Positions 1 to 5,105 of a stretch of DNA of 5,691 bases are shown here, in pieces (within the stretch, counting starts at the first letter, position 1; each line of letters starts with the position of its first letter). The notes beneath the pieces are model-generated. The model saw nothing but the letters and a program-made list of their open reading frames with translations. It was not told where the DNA came from and made no database searches. The translations under genes were made by a program, and so were the position numbers. The stretch is taken from NCBI GenBank assembly GCA_946402475.1, contig CAMIWP010000092.1, positions 1-5,691 on the forward strand, read 5' to 3'. The stretch is from an uncultured Selenomonadaceae bacterium. Lineage in GTDB: Bacteria; Bacillota_C; Negativicutes; Selenomonadales; Selenomonadaceae.

Positions 1-187
1 GGGGCGCGACGAAGGGCAGGAGAACATCGCGGGAGGGCGTTCCTACCGCGAGGCTCCCGAGGTGGACGGGCAGGTCTACGTAGAAGGGGATACGGACAGC
101 ACACCGGGAACTTTTGTGAACGTCAAGATCTTGCAGGGATTCACCTACGATGTGGTGGGGGAGCGGCTGAAGGATGCAGACGAATGA
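1..187 (+). CDS. rimO: Ribosomal protein S12 methylthiotransferase RimO, C-terminal end (partial)
   Basis: This is the last 61 codons of a gene that begins outside the window; the first whole codon is at position 2 and the stop is TGA at 185-187. The piece is a TRAM domain. It has the GRSYREAPEVDGQVYV stretch and then GTFVNVKILQGFTYDVVGE, the pattern typical of RimO/MiaB radical-SAM methylthiotransferases. The Asp-Gly-Val-Tyr-Val core and the ending after DVVGERL fit RimO better than MiaB. RimO adds a methylthio group to an aspartate of ribosomal protein S12, and its TRAM domain binds the protein target. The catalytic radical-SAM and UPF0004 domains lie upstream and cannot be checked here. 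The next gene starts 27 nt after the stop, so the two are probably co-transcribed. Confidence 0.93.
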   Translation, partial: GRDEGQENIAGGRSYREAPEVDGQVYVEGDTDSTPGTFVNVKILQGFTYDVVGERLKDADE

Positions 188-199
188 ATGGGAAGATAT

Positions 200-205
200 A
201 GGAGG
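200..205 (+). promoter_or_regulatory. Shine-Dalgarno AGGAGG that fixes the start of the secreted protein
   Basis: A perfect AGGAGG lies 9 nt before the ATG at 215. An in-frame ATG at 188 sits upstream of this site, directly against the rimO stop and without a ribosome site of its own. The start at 215 also gives a clean signal peptide (MNKKIW...), so it is preferred. Confidence 0.85.
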
Positions 206-214
206 CATTTCACG

Positions 215-856
215 ATGAATAAGAAGATATGGGCCACAGCTTTTTTGGGAGCAGTGCTGTTGGGCTTTCCCATGACGGGAGGGCCTGCGGAAGCAGCGGC
301 GACTCCTGCGCAGACAGCACAGCAGGGAGACCAGGCACAGGCGTATACCTATACCAGTCAGGAGTATGGATATTCCATCCTCTGCCCCAAGAAGCCGAAT
401 GTCATCCCCGCAAGTGCCCTTTACGAGGGAACCAAGGGAGAGGTGCTGATTTTCGCCAACGAAGAGTACAACATCAAGCTTGCCTGGGTCGTGATAGTGG
501 ATGCCTTCGACGATAAGGCGGTTCCGGATTTCAACAAGCTCTCGGAAGGAGAGGCCAAGGCCTATCTGGACAGTGTGCGCAAGAAGTATCAGGAAGTGGA
601 TCTGGCAGAGATCGGCAAGAACAACAAGGCATTTTTTGCCATCACGGCCAAGGAGATAGAGATCGACACCACGGGGGACGGAACGCCGGACACTGTCGCT
701 ACACAGGATCATCAGGCGATGCTGGTCTTTTTCCGAACGCCGAAGGGAGGCCGCTATCAGGTCCAACTCATAGACAATCCCGTACTGCGCCCGGAAACCA
801 TGAGTGACTGCCGCATGGCTATCTCTACCTTCCGCGAAACGGACGCGAAGAAATAA
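215..856 (+). CDS. Secreted protein of unknown function with a calcium-loop-like motif
   Basis: The protein has 213 residues. It opens with a typical Sec signal peptide: basic NKK, a hydrophobic core at about 5-20, and AEA/AAA cleavage options near residues 27-29. There is no lipobox Cys, so the mature protein should be soluble outside the membrane. An Ala/Gln-rich linker (about 28-43) follows, then a globular region beginning YTYTSQEYGYSILCPKKP. An alternating strand pattern ends in a TPKGGRYQVQLI strand and a last helix with ISTFR, reminiscent of PsbP/DcrB-type folds; that is only an impression of fold, not a family call. Residues 151-159 (DTTGDGTPD) resemble the acidic calcium loops of EF-hand, dockerin or thrombospondin type 3 repeats. 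The two cysteines of the mature protein (C57, C199) could form a disulfide. It follows rimO closely and ends at the hairpin at 857-892. I do not recognise the family, and the function is unknown. Confidence 0.85.
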   Translation: MNKKIWATAFLGAVLLGFPMTGGPAEAAATPAQTAQQGDQAQAYTYTSQEYGYSILCPKKPNVIPASALYEGTKGEVLIFANEEYNIKLAWVVIVDAFDDKAVPDFNKLSEGEAKAYLDSVRKKYQEVDLAEIGKNNKAFFAITAKEIEIDTTGDGTPDTVATQDHQAMLVFFRTPKGGRYQVQLIDNPVLRPETMSDCRMAISTFRETDAKK

Positions 857-892
857 CGACAATGCCCCGCCCGTAGAGGCGGGGCATTGTCG
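857..892. terminator. Bidirectional hairpin terminator between convergent genes
   Basis: A perfect 15-bp inverted repeat (CGACAATGCCCCGCC at 857-871, its complement at 878-892) closes a 6-nt loop. It begins right after the stop of the secreted-protein gene and ends 5 nt before the stop of the convergent acyl-CoA ligase gene, so it is placed to stop transcription from both sides. No strong T tract follows on either strand: the plus side has TCCCATCATAATC and the minus side TTATTTCTTC. The long GC-rich stem must therefore do most of the work. Confidence 0.85.
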
Positions 893-897
893 TCCCA

Positions 898-2223
898 TCA
901 TAATCTCATTTTCAATTTCCTTCGATCAATCTTCCCACGATCATTCAGGGGCAATTCGTCGAGAAAGAAGATCTTTGAGGGTATCTCCACGGCCTTCAGA
1001 TGATGGCGGATGGATTGGCGGATGGCGCGTTCTTCTGCGTCGGATTCCTTTACCAGAAAAGCGGCCAGATCGTTTCCGCGTTTCTCGTCCTCATAGCGGA
1101 GGATGGCTACTTCCTTGATGCCATCCAATTCCATCAGGACCTTTTCCATTCGCGCCGTGCTGATCTTCACGCCGCCCTTGTTGATCCAGTCCTCCCTGCG
1201 TCCTTGAAAGATCAACTCACCGGCTTCGTTGAGATAGCCGGTGTCCTTGACGGTAAAGGGAATCTCGATTCCACTCACATGGTATGGGGTGTCCACATAG
1301 ACCTGATGGTTCTTAACGGAAATGCGAATACCGGGGAAAGGGCGGCCCAGGTTTGCGGGATCCCGTTCTGGGTCATCGCAGACAGTGTAGGTGATGTAAT
1401 TTAGTTCGCTGGCACCGTAGTAGAGGACGATCTTTGGAGAAGAAAATTCTTGCATCAGTTTTTTCAACACTTTCTCCGATAAAAGCTGTGAGCCGGTAAA
1501 GACGGAGCTCACGGAGGCTACCGGTTGCCGGAGGGCTTCCAGGAGGAGCCGGAGCTTAGCGGGGACAAGGTAGAGGACATTTGCCTGTTCTGTCCGCAGA
1601 AGATCTTCCCAACTGCGGCAGCGGGTTTTTCGGCTGGTCACGACGGTGCCGCCCTCGTAGAGAACGGACAAGAAGCTGTTTAGATTTCCCGTGAAGCTCA
1701 GGCTACCATGGAGGAAAAGACGTGTGTCCCCCGATACGCCGAAGACCTCGTTTTGGACAGGAAAGAAGCCGGCCCAACTTTCGTAGGTGCGGTACATGAC
1801 CTTTGGTACGCCGATGGAACCTGAGCTCAATACGCCCAGGATATCCTTTTCTACGTGTTCTTGCGCCGGGATTGCCGTGGATCGATAGGTGATCCCGTTT
1901 TTTTCTATGGAGAGGATTCCCTGCAGGGAGTTTGTGCGAAGGATGTCTTCTTGTTCCCGGGAGGAAAGCCCGTGGTGTAGCAGGATGGGACGAATGTTCC
2001 CGGCTTGCAGGGCAAAAAAAGCAGATGCCTGTTCCATGAAATCATCGGCCAGTATCAGCACGTTTCCTTCGATTTCCGGCGGAAGAGATGCCAACAGGGC
2101 ATCTGTGTGAGCCAGCGCGTCCCGGTAATTCCAATGATGCTCATCCAGACAGAGAAAGTCCTTTTGCGGATGTAGCAACGCCCATTTTTTCAGAAGTTGG
2201 TAATAATTACGGATTTCGTTCAT
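898..2223 (-). CDS. AMP-forming acyl-CoA ligase (ANL superfamily, YhfT-like)
   Basis: This 441-residue enzyme should activate a carboxylic acid with ATP to an acyl-adenylate and then load it onto CoA. Core motifs are in order. The phosphate loop is SSGSIGVPK (133-141), with Ile where Thr is usual. YYGASE (268-273) is motif A5. D327 in VKDTGYLNEAGEL sits where the ribose-binding Asp of TGD lies. The hinge is GRREDWINKGG (341-351). LPLNDRGKIDRRKL holds the adenylation Lys at K431. It is shorter than usual family members (about 500-560 residues), with a compact N-terminal domain. The ATG overlaps the thiolase stop as ATGA, so translation is coupled. It is the last gene of the operon. The pairing with a thiolase and BioY matches the B. 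subtilis yhfU-yhfS-yhfT group. The acid used cannot be read from the sequence; pimelate or another medium dicarboxylate is a guess from context. Confidence 0.9.
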   Translation of the reverse strand: MNEIRNYYQLLKKWALLHPQKDFLCLDEHHWNYRDALAHTDALLASLPPEIEGNVLILADDFMEQASAFFALQAGNIRPILLHHGLSSREQEDILRTNSLQGILSIEKNGITYRSTAIPAQEHVEKDILGVLSSGSIGVPKVMYRTYESWAGFFPVQNEVFGVSGDTRLFLHGSLSFTGNLNSFLSVLYEGGTVVTSRKTRCRSWEDLLRTEQANVLYLVPAKLRLLLEALRQPVASVSSVFTGSQLLSEKVLKKLMQEFSSPKIVLYYGASELNYITYTVCDDPERDPANLGRPFPGIRISVKNHQVYVDTPYHVSGIEIPFTVKDTGYLNEAGELIFQGRREDWINKGGVKISTARMEKVLMELDGIKEVAILRYEDEKRGNDLAAFLVKESDAEERAIRQSIRHHLKAVEIPSKIFFLDELPLNDRGKIDRRKLKMRL

Positions 2224-3371
2224 TTGCAGGCCTCCAATAGGATGGCAGTTCCCATGCCTCCCGCGCCGGCGATGGAAAGCAGTCCCTTGCCGCCTCCCGC
2301 CAGATCCAGGGAGTGGAGCAAGTGTATCAGCAACACCGTCCCGGAGGCCCCATAGGGATGCCCGTAGGCCAGAGCGCCGCCCAGGCGGTTGTAGCGATGG
2401 ATGAGTTGAGGATGTTGTCGCTCAAAGAGCACGTCAATAACGGCAAAGGCCTCGTTGAACTCGATGGCAGAAAGCACTTCCCAGGAAAGCCTTTGCCGCC
2501 TCAGCAATCCGTCTGCCGTCCGCATGGCGCCCCGGGGACTTTCCAAGGGATCTCCGCCTGTGGAGAACACATCCAAAATGCGGGCCTTGGCATGGGCCGT
2601 GGGATGAGCTTTCAGCCAACGCCCCGATACCAAGAGGGCGAATGCTGCGCCGTCGTTGGTACGGCAGGAATTTCCCGCGGTGGTTACGGTGCCGGGACCG
2701 AGGAGAGGAGGCATGCGATTCAGCAATTCTGCCTTCATCGAAGGGCGGATGCCATCATCCCTGCGGCATCCGCAGACGGGAAAGATATCCTGGTTCAACC
2801 GTCCTGACGCCTGGGCCCTGACAGCTCTTCGATGACTTCGAAGTGCCCATTGATCCAATTCTTTGCGGGTGATCCCATCCGCCTGGGCCGTGCGTTCCGC
2901 TCCTTGGAGCATGGCCTTCGGGGACAATTCTCCGGGGGAGAACTGAGCCATGTAGTAGGCACCCTTGCCTTCCGGCATTTGGGCGTAACGGTCATCCTTC
3001 GCATGGTAAGTGCGGAGGGGTTGAAGGGATATACTCTCGAATCCTCCGGCGATGCAGATGTTCCAGATCCCGCCGGCGATCTGCCCGAAGCCTAGGGAGA
3101 GGGCCGTGGCAGCCGAAGCGCATTGGGTATCTATCGTATAGGATGGGATTTCTTGGGGCAGTCCAGTCATCAAGGCCATGAGCCGAGTGAGATTGCCTCC
3201 CGTTCCCACTGCGTTTCCCCCGAGGATGCCGTCTACCGACGTTATTCCGTTCCTTTGGCAAAGGGCACGCACCAATTCGGCGGTGAATGTTTCCGGGCGT
3301 ACAGAGCTCAGTCCTTTCCCTTTTGCGACCAGAGGGGTGCGAAGGGCGTCCAGCACGTAGACTCTTTCCAT
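2220..3371 (-). CDS. Thiolase-like acyl-CoA acyltransferase (YhfS-like), second catalytic Cys replaced
   Basis: This 383-residue protein has the usual full thiolase length. The nucleophile is C84 in TIDTQCASAATAL, followed by GGFESIS (109-115), NEAFA (306-310, N306) and GGALAYGHPYGASG with H338. In the classic C-terminal motif C-x-G-G-G-x-G the protein reads AGAGGMG (368-374), so the acid/base Cys of biosynthetic and degradative thiolases is Ala; the codon is a clear GCC. The nucleophile, Asn and His remain. An acyl-enzyme could therefore still form, but Claisen condensation or thiolysis would need another proton carrier, as in the Cys-His-Asn ketosynthase relatives. The ATG lies 1 nt after the bioY stop, with AGGA 6 nt upstream, and the stop overlaps the ligase start. 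The operon suggests action on a CoA thioester made by the ligase next door. Family call firm; reaction uncertain. Confidence 0.9.
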   Translation of the reverse strand: MERVYVLDALRTPLVAKGKGLSSVRPETFTAELVRALCQRNGITSVDGILGGNAVGTGGNLTRLMALMTGLPQEIPSYTIDTQCASAATALSLGFGQIAGGIWNICIAGGFESISLQPLRTYHAKDDRYAQMPEGKGAYYMAQFSPGELSPKAMLQGAERTAQADGITRKELDQWALRSHRRAVRAQASGRLNQDIFPVCGCRRDDGIRPSMKAELLNRMPPLLGPGTVTTAGNSCRTNDGAAFALLVSGRWLKAHPTAHAKARILDVFSTGGDPLESPRGAMRTADGLLRRQRLSWEVLSAIEFNEAFAVIDVLFERQHPQLIHRYNRLGGALAYGHPYGASGTVLLIHLLHSLDLAGGGKGLLSIAGAGGMGTAILLEACK

Positions 3372-3372
3372 G

Positions 3373-3945
3373 TCAGTTCCTGTTGTCTAGGGCAAGGTTG
3401 ATCTTGGTGCCCAAAAAGGCTGCCATCAGCGCTTTCATGATGTCCCCGGGGATGAAGGGAAATACAGCCATGGTCATGGCCTGCCAGAGATTGACATCCA
3501 GCAGGAGCAGCATGGAACTCAGTCCCCCCAGATAAGTAATGGGGATCCCGATGAGGATATTTGACAGGGCGTAGCGACGGAAGCTGATGCCCTCTCCTTT
3601 GAAACGGCTCACGAGGGGGTAGGCGAGCACCCAGGCGAAGATGAATCCTCCCGTGGGCCCAAGGAGCTTTCCAAGTCCTGCCGTGCCTCCCACAAAGACA
3701 GGGAGTCCTGCCGTGCCCAGGAGCACGTAGGCGAGAAGCACGAAGAAGGTCTGCCGTGGTGTGAGCACAAAGGCGGTCACGCCGAGAGCCATGGTCAGAG
3801 CCGTGACCATTCCCGGCGTAAAAGGCAGCGGAAAGGAGATATAGGCCGTTACGCAGCAAAAAGCTACGCAGATGGCCATTTTTGTCATGTCATGGACGGA
3901 GTCCCTTGTGGTCTCCACGGGGAATTTGTCTTGTTCCAGTTGCAT
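3373..3945 (-). CDS. bioY: BioY, biotin-specific S-component of an ECF transporter
   Basis: A 190-residue membrane protein with about six hydrophobic segments, the normal size for BioY. The hallmark GGTAGLGKLLGPTGG lies at 86-100. FPFIPGDIMKA lies at 162-172, where D168 and K171 have the spacing of the polar pair that I recall contacting biotin in the Lactococcus lactis BioY structure. It binds biotin in the membrane and works with the shared ECF module (EcfA/EcfA'/EcfT), which is not in this window; some BioY proteins are also reported to act alone. The reading frame is open back to 3996, but the ATG at 3945 is chosen: AAAGGA lies 9 nt before it, it starts 2 nt after the upstream stop, and the extra 17 residues would overlap the upstream gene without a good ribosome site. 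Second gene of the operon. The B. subtilis counterpart is YhfU. Confidence 0.96.
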   Translation of the reverse strand: MQLEQDKFPVETTRDSVHDMTKMAICVAFCCVTAYISFPLPFTPGMVTALTMALGVTAFVLTPRQTFFVLLAYVLLGTAGLPVFVGGTAGLGKLLGPTGGFIFAWVLAYPLVSRFKGEGISFRRYALSNILIGIPITYLGGLSSMLLLLDVNLWQAMTMAVFPFIPGDIMKALMAAFLGTKINLALDNRN

Positions 3946-3947
3946 TT

Positions 3948-4523
3948 TTACACATCCTTTGTTTCGTTTTTTTCCAAGTTCATGGCGCCATCGCACAGAA
4001 GCTTTTCATGGGAAAGAATCTGGAGGCTGTCTTTGCTTTGCGTGAGGCGCAGGGGTTCTCCGGCAAAGGCAACATGGTGAAATTTCAGCCGTAACCGGGT
4101 GCAGTTGCAGAAGGATTCTTCTGCCAGCAAATGCTTCAGGATCAGCAGGCCGGGAACGATGGGATGATCTCCCCGATGGAGTTCGTTTGTATCTTCTGCT
4201 GCTTTGACGAAGGCCATGATCTCAGCTTTGGAAAATGCATGCCAGATATCCGATGACGAGTATTCCCTTGGTTTGTTTTGCTTCTCAAGAGGATCGGCAA
4301 AGGACGGATTTCTTATGGCTCCATGGAGCAGAAGGGTTGCCAGTAGCGTAGCCGTGCCGTCTTTTGCCTCTGCGGTCACCAGCCCATGCCGATCCTTTAC
4401 AATCCTCAGCGATTCCGATGCCGCTTTGCGGTCGTCGTCTCTGCGCCATTCGACTTTTGCGATGACCGCGCCCGCATAGCGCTCACCGCGAAGCGTGGAC
4501 AGCTTTCTCGCCAACTCGAGCAA
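3948..4523 (-). CDS. MaoC/hot-dog dehydratase-like protein, first gene of the bioY operon
   Basis: The protein has 191 residues. The C-terminal half reads like a MaoC-type (R)-enoyl-CoA hydratase: FSKAEIMAFVKAAEDTNELH (97-116) is the hydratase signature, with D111 and H116 at the catalytic Asp and His positions. VPGLLILKHLL (123-133) matches the central hot-dog helix, and RLKFHHVAFAGEPLRL (145-160) matches the closing strands. The first 90 residues are less clear and may be a worn first hot-dog repeat. It would hydrate or dehydrate a 3-hydroxyacyl thioester. The start is TTG at 4523-4521: GGGGTGAT lies just upstream, an in-frame TGA lies at 4541-4539, and the first downstream ATG would remove more than half the protein. 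It ends 2 nt before bioY. As far as I recall it has no counterpart in B. subtilis yhfUTS. The fold is fairly sure, the substrate unknown. Confidence 0.72.
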   Translation of the reverse strand: MLELARKLSTLRGERYAGAVIAKVEWRRDDDRKAASESLRIVKDRHGLVTAEAKDGTATLLATLLLHGAIRNPSFADPLEKQNKPREYSSSDIWHAFSKAEIMAFVKAAEDTNELHRGDHPIVPGLLILKHLLAEESFCNCTRLRLKFHHVAFAGEPLRLTQSKDSLQILSHEKLLCDGAMNLEKNETKDV

Positions 4524-4535
4524 ATCATCACCCCC
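4524..4535 (-). promoter_or_regulatory. Ribosome site for the TTG start, close to the predicted mRNA 5' end
   Basis: On the minus strand the bases before the TTG read GGGGGTGATGAT, close to the 3' end complement of 16S rRNA (GGAGGTGAT). The -10 box ends at 4541, so transcription should begin near 4534-4535. The ribosome site would then be at the very 5' end of the message, giving a leader of only about 11-12 nt. Confidence 0.7.
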
Positions 4536-4540
4536 GCTTC

Positions 4541-4569
4541 ATTATACGAAAAAAGCAGGATAACGTCAA
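4541..4569 (-). promoter_or_regulatory. Sigma-A promoter of the hot-dog-bioY-thiolase-ligase operon
   Basis: On the minus strand, TTGACG (4569-4564) and a perfect TATAAT (4546-4541) are separated by exactly 17 nt. This is the only good promoter before the operon and points straight at the TTG-start gene. The -35 box lies inside one half of the proposed BirA operator. Confidence 0.88.
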
Positions 4570-4594
4570 CTTCTCCACATAAAATGGTTGACAT
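4563..4594 (-). promoter_or_regulatory. Putative BirA (biotin repressor) operator
   Basis: On the minus strand ATGTCAACC (4594-4586), 14 nt, then AGTTGACGT (4571-4563) form an imperfect inverted repeat; 7 of 9 positions agree between the half-sites. It resembles the known BirA consensus TTGTAAACC-N14/16-GGTTTACAA: the GT.AAC / GTT.AC cores and the spacer fit, and the outer bases are weaker. The inner half-site covers the -35 box, so a bound BirA-biotinyl-AMP dimer would block RNA polymerase. An operon containing bioY is exactly where such a site is expected. The B. subtilis yhfUTS operon is a known BirA target. Confidence 0.75.
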
Positions 4595-4596
4595 TC

Positions 4597-4665
4597 TTGC
4601 CGCAGGGAGCATGCATGATCTGTTTGTCCTCCGTAACGGTACAGTTCTCTTCGATTATGATAAAT
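4597..4665. other. Short intergenic stretch with no recognised feature
   Basis: Between the operator and the inverted-repeat element I see no gene, terminator or convincing promoter. A TATGAT at 4656-4661 on the plus strand lacks a matching -35 box. Open frames that cross this stretch have no ribosome site and run into the repeat element. Confidence 0.5.
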
Positions 4666-4684
4666 TTAAGGAACCGCTGATTAA
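4666..4684 (+). repeat. Left terminal inverted repeat of the MITE-like element
   Basis: TTAAGGAACCGCTGATTAA; it pairs with 4815-4833 with a single G/T (wobble-compatible) difference at 4676/4823. Confidence 0.8.
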
Positions 4685-4814
4685 ATGAAGTCGTCCAGAT
4701 TGGCGTAGATTGCGTGTCCCTCCCAAGGAGACAAACCGCAGTCATAGTGGTGCTATGTCGAGGATTTGTCGACACAGGGAGGACGCGCAGGATGCGTCAA
4801 GGTGGGCGGCTGAA

Positions 4815-4833
4815 TTAATCAGTGGTTCCTTAA
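4815..4833 (-). repeat. Right terminal inverted repeat of the MITE-like element
   Basis: On the minus strand it reads TTAAGGAACCACTGATTAA, differing from the left end at one base. The TTAA at the outer edge may be target-site duplication rather than element sequence. Confidence 0.8.
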
Positions 4834-4902
4834 TCCTGAATGGCTAGAGGATTTGCGTTAAAATCGATTCGCTTAAAATTACTGGAATACTTGAGAAAGA
4901 AA

Positions 4903-4911
4903 TGGTATAAT
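4903..4911 (+). promoter_or_regulatory. Extended -10 promoter upstream of the flippase leader
   Basis: TGGTATAAT is a perfect -10 box with the TGn extension. The -35 region is weak (TGGAAT at 4883-4888 with a 17-nt spacer), which is common for extended -10 promoters. Transcription should begin near 4917-4919 and run into the structured region before the flippase gene. Confidence 0.72.
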
Positions 4912-4916
4912 GGCTT

Positions 4917-5082
4917 TCGTTGATGTGTAGGATTCCCACCGGAGTTACTATAACGAATGGAAGATGTGTCCCATCCACTGCAGATGGGGGTACTCAAGCA
5001 AATGACAGGCGGGAGCGGATATCCCCCGCTTCGTTGTGATGCGGAGCTAGCCCCTTGGGGAAAACGCCAAGGGGAAGTTTTT
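4917..5082 (+). ncRNA. Candidate structured leader or small RNA before the flippase gene
   Basis: An untranslated stretch of about 165 nt lies between the extended -10 promoter and an intrinsic terminator. It can form TTCGTT/AACGAA (4916-4921 with 4952-4957), CCCATC/GATGGG (4970-4975 with 4983-4988, 7-nt loop), GCGGG/CCCGC (5009-5013 with 5025-5029) and then the terminator hairpin. GATGTGT occurs twice (4922-4928, 4963-4969). I looked for known riboswitch cores, T-box, tRNA, SRP RNA and a 6S-like rod and recognised none. Whether it is a cis-acting leader of the flippase or a free small RNA cannot be decided by eye. Confidence 0.5.
5051..5082 (+). terminator. Intrinsic terminator just before the flippase gene
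   Basis: CCCCTTGG (5051-5058) pairs with CCAAGGGG (5067-5074) around an 8-nt loop. AAG and TTTTT (5078-5082) follow. It lies only 24 nt before the flippase ribosome site. Its right arm can instead pair downstream: GCCAAGG (5066-5072) with CCTTTGGC (5084-5091, one bulged T). AAAAC (5061-5065) can also pair with GTTTT (5077-5081). These exclusive folds are what an on/off attenuator would need. Confidence 0.7.
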
Positions 5083-5105
5083 GCCTTTGGCAATTCAAAG
5101 TTGCG

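Larger units (their letters stand above)
4666..4833 (+). mobile_element. MITE-like structured inverted-repeat element
   Basis: The 168-bp element is bounded by TTAAGGAACCGCTGATTAA (4666-4684) and its inverse at 4815-4833, 18 of 19 positions matching. Both ends show TTAA outside GGAACC/GGTTCC, which could be a TTAA target duplication around a core at 4670-4829. It has no coding capacity. The arms keep pairing all the way in: 4686-4710 against 4790-4814, 4711-4724 against 4777-4789 with one bulge, 4730-4737 against 4762-4770, and CATAG/CTATG at 4743-4757 around a TGGTG loop. This layout fits a non-autonomous element moved by a transposase acting on the same ends. No family is assigned. It lies between two divergent promoters, in the space where an insertion does least harm. 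Confidence 0.75.

Noticed and set aside
188..214. ATG at 188 as start of the secreted protein
   Set aside because: It would put nine residues before the signal peptide and has no ribosome site, while ATG at 215 has a perfect AGGAGG.
2313..2807. Long plus-strand open frame (164 codons) opposite the thiolase gene
   Set aside because: It lies wholly inside the well-supported thiolase gene, has no ribosome site and its protein looks like no family; it is a by-product of GC-rich codon use.
3308..3859. Minus-strand open frame of 183 codons in another frame over bioY
   Set aside because: BioY in the competing frame has clear family signatures and membrane segments; this frame gives an Arg/Pro/His-rich sequence with no motif.
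3946..3996. Longer BioY start at 3996 (17 extra residues)
   Set aside because: The extension would overlap the upstream gene, lacks a ribosome site and is not hydrophobic; the ATG at 3945 has AAAGGA at good spacing.
4385..4612. Alternative ATG at 4528 (minus strand) as start of the operon's first gene
   Set aside because: This ATG is in a different frame that does not encode the MaoC-like sequence; the TTG at 4523 is in frame and well placed after GGGGTGAT.
4566..4775. Minus-strand open frame of 69 codons over the operator and the repeat element
   Set aside because: It starts inside the inverted-repeat element and runs across the promoter and operator; no ribosome site and no protein features.
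4917..5082. 6S RNA, T-box, tRNA or SRP RNA in the flippase leader
   Set aside because: The arms do not form a 6S-like rod, there is no T-box AGGGTGGAACC-type core, no tRNA cloverleaf with TTC loop and CCA stem, and no SRP GGAAGGAAGCAG-like loop.
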